This document shows positions 56,801 through 64,000 of a DNA stretch of 64,000 nucleotides, piece after piece. The notes beneath the pieces are model-generated. The model was given only the letters and a program-made list of their open reading frames with translations. It ran no database searches and had not been told where the DNA came from. Positions within the stretch are counted from its first letter, which is position 1. Every line of letters begins with the position of its first letter. This DNA is from Colius striatus. Its lineage: Eukaryota; Chordata; Aves; Coliiformes; Coliidae. The stretch is from contig NC_084769.1 of the NCBI RefSeq assembly GCF_028858725.1, forward strand, positions 10,665,501 to 10,729,500. Reading direction: 5' to 3'. Made by a program: the position numbers and the translations under genes.

Positions 56801-59800
56801 GAATTTGACCACACCACTTCATTCTGAGATTTTTTTTAAAAATAGTGTGTGTCTCTCTCTATAGATGTATAAATATGATACAAATGTGTATATACATATG
56901 TGTGTATGTGTTGTTATTTTAGCAAATATAGTGGCATCTTCTCTTACCAGAAGGATTTCCAGAGAGCTCTGAGGCAGGCATTTCCATTGTCAGGTGTAGC
57001 TGGGCTTTCACTGCAACTAAACACCATGGAAGTCAAAGCAAAACAGCTCAACTTATATATTAGCATCCAGTAACTATCCTGGTTTCTTTTTTTAGCAAAC
57101 TTTATTTTTGATGTAGGAGCTCATCTCACTCTTCTGTAAATAAACCTAACTCCAGGGAACTTTGTGACACTTCAGAGTAATTAGGTGCTATTGTGCTTTT
57201 GAGGCTAATCCTGGTCTTTCTCTGTTTAGAAGCAGCCAATAGACTCTATGGTGCTAAAACCTCACCTTTCAGTTTCTAAAACAGATTCCTTTTCTGAGGA
57301 ACTGAGATGGATGGTTCCATAAGGATGACTTAAGAGCACACATGTGACTTGGTATTTTAAAGGGATAGACCTTGATAGCCAGGTGTTCTATGATGTGTTT
57401 GTCTTTCTCAGCAAATTGTGTCTTCTACAAAGAGTCTTCATATGTTTCTGCTTTTGATGTTCTGTAGGTTCTCGTACAGGCTTGGCCATACTTTGGGACA
57501 GTCATGGAAAAGGCATTTAAAGAAGTTCTTGAACCAAAGATCAGAGCAAAGAATGTACATCTGAAAACATGCACCTTTACCAAGATCCACTTTGGTGAGA
57601 AGGTATTGTGAAACCTTTACAGTGCTTGCAGTTCAGTCTTTTCCTGAAAGTCCAGGTGCAAAAGGCAGAGCATTTGTTTGGGAGTCTGATGTTAAGCTCT
57701 GAGTATTTAACAAAATGGTATTGGTTCAACATTTTTGCCTCCTTTGTTCCCTCCTCACGTTTACTGAAGTGTCTTCACTGAGAAGGAAAGATTGTATAGG
57801 AGACACCCCCCCTCCCTGTCTGTCACTATCGTGGACCTGGAGATAGAAAAAGGGGCATGTATCCACATTTTTGTTATACCCTTGTGACAGGAGTTTTCAG
57901 TACTTCCTAAGGCTTGCAACATGCACTGCTTGCAGCCAGCCCTGTATTTGGGGACTGCCAAGGCTGCTCACACTTCCTCTTTAAGGGAAAATCTTGTGTG
58001 GTTTACTTGGACTTTACATGCAGTTGTGCAAAGTCTTTAATGAGTGCTTCTGTATCAAGACTTTCATTGTATCACTTCACTTCTGTATCAAGTCTTTCAC
58101 TGTGAGGGTAATGGAGACCTGGCACAGGCTGCCCAGGGAGAGTGTGGAGTCTCCTTCCTTGGAGGTCTTCAAGACCCATCTGGACACATTCCTGTGTGAC
58201 CTGGTCTAAGTGGACCTACTTCTGCAGGGGGTTTGGACTAGATGATCTCTAAAGGTCCCTTCCAACCCCTACCAATCTATGAAGTCACTTGAAGTGAGTA
58301 GGACTTTACACTTGGGCTTAACTTGAAAGATATTAATGACACCATATCTTGTTTGATTTTATTTCAGTGCCCTAGAATCAATGGAATAAAAGCCTACACC
58401 AAGGAAATCAACAGAAGACAAGTTATCCTGGACCTGCAGATATGGTAATATTACATCATGTATTATGGAAGTGGTTCTTAGCTGTCAGACTCTGCCTGAG
58501 TGTGGGTTGTCATGCTGAACTGGGCATATGGCTCACTAAGACCAGCATGAAATGGAGAGGTCTTAATATCAACCTAGAATGGTATGAGATAATCTGTCCT
58601 GCATGACCTCAGTACTTACAGAGGTGAGATGTTGTGCATCAGCCTTTAAGTCAGAAAGCAGTGTCACCTGCACAGGTCTAGGTGTTACCTCCTTTGGCCC
58701 AATACTGCTGCCATGGGTAGAAGAATGTGTCCTTTGGCTTCATTGTAGTAAGAACTCAAGTTTTGGAGCGGTGTTTCCTGTTCTGACAGCTCTCAGGCAT
58801 GGTGACGCTTGGTCTGTCTACTGCATCACTACTGTTCCTCTCCAGTCCAACCTCTCCAGTTCTTCCAGAACTACTTGCACTATTTACTTTTTAATCCTTT
58901 CCCCTAGGTTAATCCTCTTGTTTTACTCACCCTTTGTTCCATGTGCCAGCCAACACATTTGCTTTCTTTTTTTTTTTTTGATTACAGTTATTCTCCAAGC
59001 AGAAAACTGCCTCTAGCTCTAGTAACAACAACAACAACAAAACTAGATAACACATTTGATACCTTCCAGGCTGTTCTGAATGAGGTTGTGTGTTCTGTTA
59101 ACATCAGAACCATTGCAGAGCTCAACTCTCTCCTGGTTTAGCCTAGAGATTGGAATTGCTGGGGGGAAATACCACTTGCATGCTGCTGTAGCTCTGTAAC
59201 TTTAGTGGGTGATCAAGCTGCCCAATTTAAATGGCCTCTTTTCATGGTAGTGCCAGGAAAAAGCAGAGTGATGTTACACAGTGTCTTGGCAACAGCACTG
59301 AGCTGCTCAGAACTGTGCCTGGGCAGCGGCATGGCAGCATCCCCAGCCCTGGCAGAGCACTATCACTCTGCAAAGTGACATGCTTGATTTTCAGCCAGAA
59401 CATGTTGTGCTTCAGTGCTGTCAGTGAAGCACTCTTTGTAATAGCCAGACCAGTTTTAGGGCCTTTGGCAAATCATTTGTGCTTTCCATGTTGAGATCGA
59501 GGGATTTGATGCCTTTAAAGCTTTGCAGGAGGCTGCTGCTATTCTGTTAAACTACTTTTCCAGGCTGCTTCTCCCACATGCTCATTTTCACTTTTAACAA
59601 TCCTCTGCAGAGTGATTCCCCCACCTCCTCATTCATGTCCCTCTGTCAAACTCATCACCGTCTCCAAACTGGCCAAACACTTCTGTTCTTCATCCTGTTG
59701 GTAACTTAACCTGAACTGTCATCTGATAACCTAAGTATTTTCTGAAGGGTATTTTCTCTTCTCCTGGTCTGTGTTAAGGACCCAGCTTCTCTCGTGTTCA

Positions 59801-62800
59801 TACATTAACATCAGTTTCTGCAACTAGGCTGGGTGTTGTGCATTGTAGTGTCCACAGCGGGTAGTGTATTATTTCCAGGGATGGATAGAAGCAAATCTGT
59901 TAAGCAGTGGTGGAGTTTGCTTGTCTTTTTCTGGACTGCCACAGGAACATGTTTTATGTTCTTTAATCAAACAAATGGGCAATCTCCACTCTTCTGAAGT
60001 GAGGCAAACCTCTATTGCAAAATAGGCTCTCTTAGCTACACGAATAGTCTGATGTACATGTAGTCTGATGTACAGCTTTCACGTGACACATAAGAAAGTA
60101 AGTATCAGGGTACTTGTGGTGGCAAAATGAAATATGAAATCCTAGCCAGAATTGGATTTGAAATCCCCAAATCTGAAATATGAGATCCCAGCTGGAAATA
60201 AACTGGCAATACTCTGGCATCTCCAAACAATTTGGTCTAGATCTAAATCATTCATCTGTCCCCTGAGCATACAGAGTTGACGGTTGTGTTCTCCAAATGA
60301 ATTGATGTCAAAGCTTTCCAGAAACGTTCTCCACACTTTCATTTTTCAAAATGTGAACTTTTCAAGTGCAGCCACTTGACTTTCTGCAGCCCCTTTTCTT
60401 CCCACTAATTCTGCAATTTCCTGAGCTGCTGTGTAGCCATGTAATCAACAGAGTTATTTGAAGGCACTATTACCTCCCAGCAGACTATCTTGCAGTCCCA
60501 TTGCTTCCTACTTTGTTAATCTGATTTAGTACCCATAATAATAATTTTTCATTGGAAATGTTTTTCTGTGCTCTTCTGTGGCATTTACAGTACATGAGAT
60601 GTCATAGAATAGTGTAGAAATTAATATGTATTAAAAAAATACATATGTATTGCAATTTGCCTCAAAAGAGAATCTCTGGACTTCCAAACTGGCAAGTTTT
60701 TAAAGATGGAAAGACAATCTCTGTTGTAGTTTGTAGACTCTTACAAGAAACTAAAAGCATTTTGGAGGCTGAGCAGAAAAGGAACACTTGCCCTCAGGAG
60801 CATGACTTGATAGGCAAAGGGGAAAGGCAATGGTGGTCTGTTTTTTCTCATACCCTGTGGTACTTGGTTGTATTTTCTTGTCTCAACTTATTTGTCTAAT
60901 GCTGATTGTTTGTTTACCCCAGTCCAAAGTCAGACAGTCTAAGCAGTAGTCTGCTTTACAGAGCATTTGAGAAGGCTGAACCAAAGAGTACTTTTAATAT
61001 GCAGGCTGATGAGAAGGTGGGAGCTGTGGGAGTTTCTTTGCAAGGAGACAATTGCAGGTGACATCTCTAAAGGGATGAGTAGACATCCAGGTTAGTCAAA
61101 CTTGTCAATATGTGCTCTTGTAGAATCCCTGTCTTCAGCCAGTGGATTGCCATTGTATCAGAAACACTGGGCCCAGCTGTTCCACCCAAGTACAGGAGAT
61201 ACAGCTATGTGCACTTGTAAAAGCTTCTGCAGTTCTCATCCATGGCACAGGCGTGTTTATCTGCCTCACCCTGAGCTATATGTGATTTAGGATAGAAACA
61301 GATTCTTCTTACCCAGCTCACAGATGGGTAAAGCATGGTCCTGTGGATAGTGACAGGGTGGCAAAAGAAGCTCTGCATGTGTTGGGTACACAGGCTTGAG
61401 TTTGACTCAGGTGCACTCTGTCTGGAGGAGGACAGCAGAGAGCACAAGATTACACTGAGCAGAGGACAGACAGAAGCATAAACTGCTTGGACTGGAAAAG
61501 AGGAGTGAAACTAATGAACAAGGAGTGTATCCTTCCTACCAAGCACCCTGCCGAGGGCATGATGCCTGTATGCAGCAAATTGAAGGATAATTAAAGGCTC
61601 AGTCTCAGATAAAAGAGATAAAGACTTCTCTGACATCTTGACTTTAAAACGAGTTTGCATGTACTCAAGTGTTACTGGAGGAAGGAGGCATCTAGGATTG
61701 GGTGGGAAGAGTTTTTGGCTGTGTGGAAAGGCACAGAGCTTGTAAATTGAAACACAACAACTATTACTTGTTGTGTTGGACACCGCCGACAGCTGAATTA
61801 AGTCATCTTGGATTAATTACTGCAAATTGAGGAACTCATTTTGGCTTCTCATTTAGACTTTTATTGTGACAAAGCTCTATTAGCACCCAGTGTAATAAGC
61901 TGTAAGATAATGTCAAAATTGCAGAAATTAATACATGTAAAAATAAGTTTGTTTAATTATCTGACTAGCTTATAAGGAAGGGTTTGTTAATTTTTGGCAT
62001 GGCCTGTGAGGTTGGTTAATTTAAGAAATTAGAATTCTGTAACATTAAAGGCTTTAATTTGTGTGTTATGAGCTTTTTAAATTCTGCTGAGTGACTCTCT
62101 GTAAACAAATATTTGAAAACCTTGCAAAAATGGAGACAAATTCATAGGGTTCTTGGCAGGATACTTTTGGGGGAGGGGGGCAGAATCTGTCTATGTGTAC
62201 ATTACAGTGTGAATTAGTGGCAACTGCAGCACTGTTTGCCCCCATACATGTGGTCAAAGCAAAAATCTCATCCATTTTCTTTGATTCTGGAGTGAGATTA
62301 TGCACACAGCATGCACAGCACATTCACTATGCCCTTTACACCCTGCTTTACCTGCAGGCTGTTTGTATGTCTGCATCCAGAAAGAGCTGTTTATCAGAAG
62401 ACTGAAAGGGAATTTGGTACCTCCCTTAAATTGGTTCCTGCCAGAGGCATCAACAGAACTGCTAGGCTTTGCTTCCTGGGGAGTGGCCATTGGTTTCTGC
62501 ACAAGGTAGTGTTTGTACTTTTATTGAAGTCTAAGGTGGTTTCCAAATTGCCAAAGTACCACAGGCAGTGTTTGTTTTATTTAAAGCCTAATGTTCTCCA
62601 TGGCAACTGACCAAAATCTGATCTAAGTCATTGTCTTTTCATTCAGCCCCAAGGAAACCAGGTTATATTTAGTGATGAATTTGTCCTTCAGGTTGTATTT
62701 TGAGTTATGGGCTCAGGTGATCAATGGGCTTTTTGTTGTGGGCAAGGTGAGGAGCTCATATGTAATGGCAGGATATCTCTGCATCAGTCTGGGAGCTGGG

Positions 62801-63926
62801 CCACCTGGTTGTGGGATGGGATCAGGCCTTTGGCAGAGAAAGAAATAAGAGGGCAATTGCTCTGACTTTGAATTTTGATCTGTTGATCCCCTTCTTGATG
62901 CAAGCTTGTCTCAGCCAACCTCCAGTCTTAAAAATGGAGAAGTAACCTTGAAATACAGATGTTACTTTGTTGTTTTGCAGGTAGATGTGGCTGCGGGGTT
63001 TCTCTTGTGAAGATCTAACCCCTGTTCAATGTGCTCAGCTTTCCTTTTTCAGTTGCTTGAAAACCCATCTCTGCCTGTGGGGTCATGTTGTCAATCCTTA
63101 AACTAATTTCATTTCTACTCTCTGCAGCTCAAATTTTCTCGTTGGACTGTTGCAAACTGCAGAATAATGTGAGAATTTTCTTTCAGTTATGTAGGGGACT
63201 GTGAGATTCACATGGACATATCAAAATTCAATCTGGGAGTGAAAGGTGTACAGGTGAGTGCAGTGCTAATGCTGTCTCTCTGAAGCTGTATGTGGTAGGA
63301 GGTAGCATATCCCAGGGGCTAAGTCATGGCATTTGACTGGGAAACCACCAGCTAGCAGGCTTGGAATGATTGGCTTTACCTCCTTGTGTTTTGGCTGGGG
63401 AAATGATGCCTTCCATGGAAAGCACCTCAGTACCACTTTTAAGCTTCTTAGTGAGACTTTTAAAACAGAGTCAGTGCTAGAGCATAGAGCTCATGAGTTC
63501 TGAGGAGGGTAGAGAACTTCAAAAGAGCTAGTTCTGCCAGGATGTTGATAAACTGGGATAGATTAGATCAACAACCTGTTCTTAAAGTGTTGAAAGCTAA
63601 TAGGCAAAGTACTCTATTGTATGAGAGCCTGGATTACAGAGAGACTCCACAAACTTAGGAGGTATCAATAGCAATGGTTTTGGGTGGAGGAGGTTATGGC
63701 TGCTATCAAGGTCTAAGTAAAATAACTTCAAGCAGGATTTAAAAAATGATCTCCAACCCTGAAAAGCTCACAGTTTTGAAAGTGCATCCCAAGAGTACCT
63801 TCAGCCTCTGTTGTCCTTGGTCTGTTCTGTTTGCAGTTGTACGGGACGTTGCGGGTGATACTGGAACCTCTTCTTACTGATGCCCCTTTTGTTGGAGCAG
63901 TGACCTTGTTCTTTATGCAGAAGCCG
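50412..63926 (+). CDS. ESYT3: ESYT3 (extended synaptotagmin 3), 5' six exons, runs off the right edge
   Basis: Extended synaptotagmins tether the ER to the plasma membrane and move lipids through an SMP domain; C2 domains follow downstream, beyond this window. Six exons join in frame to 232 codons. Residues 28-58 are the hydrophobic ER hairpin (LGPVYLAGYLGLSGSWVLLG), followed by the basic NRRWKRGR. LPAWVHFPDVERVEWLNK leads into the SMP domain (about 96 onwards). ESYT3 is favoured over ESYT2 because of LGPVYLAGYLGLS, the NRR..GRLAAAF segment, CPRINGIKAYT, NRRQVILDLQICYVGDCEI and EPLLTDAPFVGAVTLFFMQKP. The ATG at 50412 has a good Kozak context (agcATGG). The orthologue call is from family knowledge, without a search. 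Confidence 0.93.
50697..56547 (+). other. ESYT3 intron 1
   Basis: A 5.85-kb first intron. It contains a 33-bp tandem duplication at 51638-51702 and a mixed C/A homopolymer tract at about 51870-51889. A weak CR1-like stretch near 52080-52150 is not called. An antisense open frame of 146 codons lies at 55787-56227. No other gene is recognised. Confidence 0.7.
51638..51703. repeat. 33-bp tandem duplication
   Basis: Two copies, 51638-51670 and 51671-51703, of cagaagtctgcctct(g/c)aat followed by gaggtttctgctt. They differ at one internal base plus the last bases. Recent local duplication. Confidence 0.85.
56548..56589 (+). CDS. ESYT3: ESYT3 exon 2 (residues 96-109)
   Basis: The acceptor is tttctttgcatccag and the donor aag|gtgagg; 42 nt, phase 0 at both ends. 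It encodes VHFPDVERVEWLNK, the conserved entry to the SMP domain. Confidence 0.94.
56845..56913. repeat. Degenerate TG/TC/TA dinucleotide tract
   Basis: A decayed microsatellite of gt, ct and ta dinucleotides in ESYT3 intron 2. Confidence 0.75.
57468..57602 (+). CDS. ESYT3: ESYT3 exon 3 (residues 110-154)
   Basis: The acceptor is gatgttctgtag and the donor aag|gtattg; 135 nt, phase 0 at both ends. It encodes VLVQAWPYFGTVMEKAFKEV, then LEPKIRAKNVHLKTCTFTKI, the first helix and strand of the SMP domain. Confidence 0.95.
58087..58283 (+). mobile_element. CR1 LINE 3' end
   Basis: About 200 bp from 'tctttcactgtgagggtaat' through 'gcacaggctgcccagggaga' and 'ggtttggactagatgatctc' to 'tctaaaggtcccttccaacc' and a shortened tail. 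It lies in ESYT3 intron 3, in the orientation of the gene. Confidence 0.92.
58368..58444 (+). CDS. ESYT3: ESYT3 exon 4 (residues 155-179)
   Basis: The acceptor is gattttatttcag and the donor tg|gtaata. It encodes CPRINGIKAYTKEINRRQVI, then LDLQI. A CR1 fragment (58087-58283) ends 84 bp upstream of this exon. Confidence 0.94.
58445..63186 (+). other. ESYT3 intron 4
   Basis: A 4.7-kb intron with a T-run at about 58966-58979 and an (AAC)n run at 59024-59040. No gene, RNA or transposon family was recognised. Confidence 0.7.
59024..59040 (+). repeat. (AAC)n microsatellite
   Basis: Five perfect AAC units plus AA. Confidence 0.9.
63187..63253 (+). CDS. ESYT3: ESYT3 exon 5 (residues 180-202)
   Basis: The acceptor is attttctttcag and the donor cag|gtgagt. 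It completes the split cysteine 180 and encodes YVGDCEIHMDISKFNLGVKG, then VQ. The intron before it is 4.7 kb. Confidence 0.94.
63837..63926 (+). CDS. ESYT3: ESYT3 exon 6 (residues 203-232)
   Basis: The acceptor is tctgtttgcag and the donor ccg|gtgagt; 90 nt, phase 0 at both ends. It encodes LYGTLRVILEPLLTDAPFVG, then AVTLFFMQKP. The rest of the SMP domain and the C2 domains lie beyond the window. Confidence 0.94.
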
Positions 63927-64000
63927 GTGAGTCAGGAGGGAACTTCCTTCTGCAGCCTTCTTGCTTCTTACTGTGTCTTAATGCATGGATAGGTGTTCAG

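Overview
The window is bird nuclear DNA. The evidence is two vertebrate genes split into many short exons, plus about a dozen 5'-truncated CR1 LINE copies that end in the avian octamer tail (ATTCTATG-like) after a conserved 'tctaaaggtcccttccaac' block. There is also one solo endogenous-retrovirus LTR starting TGTCGTGGTTTA. The background is AT-rich, with one strong CpG island. I see no bacterial genes, CRISPR arrays, tRNA genes or rRNA genes.

Region 1 (1 to about 26.4 kb, + strand) holds a complete coding sequence for CFAP221 (also called PCDP1 or FAP221), a protein of the C1d projection of the ciliary central pair. I joined 24 coding exons by phase-consistent GT-AG junctions into one 865-codon frame (864 residues plus stop) from the ATG at 2445 to the TAA at 26058-26060. 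An AATAAA poly(A) signal follows at 26350. The ATG exon has its own splice acceptor at 2398, and there is no CpG island upstream, so the promoter and first non-coding exon probably lie before base 1. The introns carry CR1 fragments in both orientations, a 998-bp solo LTR with a perfect 5-bp target duplication, and a short tandem-repeat tract that is open on both strands.

Region 2 (about 26.4 to 50.1 kb) has no recognised gene. It contains CR1 copies, a 221-codon antisense open frame of unknown origin, a perfect 13-bp hairpin and several exon-like segments with good splice signals. One phase-compatible pair (35340-35432 and 37527-37625) could be the end of an unrecognised + strand gene or lncRNA, but that is speculative.

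Region 3 (about 50.1 kb to the end, + strand) holds a CpG-island promoter with GC boxes and the first six coding exons (232 codons) of ESYT3, an extended synaptotagmin. The exons encode the ER-membrane hairpin and the first part of the SMP lipid-transfer domain. The gene runs off the right edge of the window.

The two genes are not functionally linked as far as I can tell: one is a ciliary motility protein, the other an ER-plasma membrane tether. As I recall, their human orthologues lie on different chromosomes (2q14 and 3q22), so the neighbourhood itself is of interest. I found no convincing previously undescribed system. The most checkable oddities are the long antisense open frame, the intergenic exon-like pair and the perfect hairpin.
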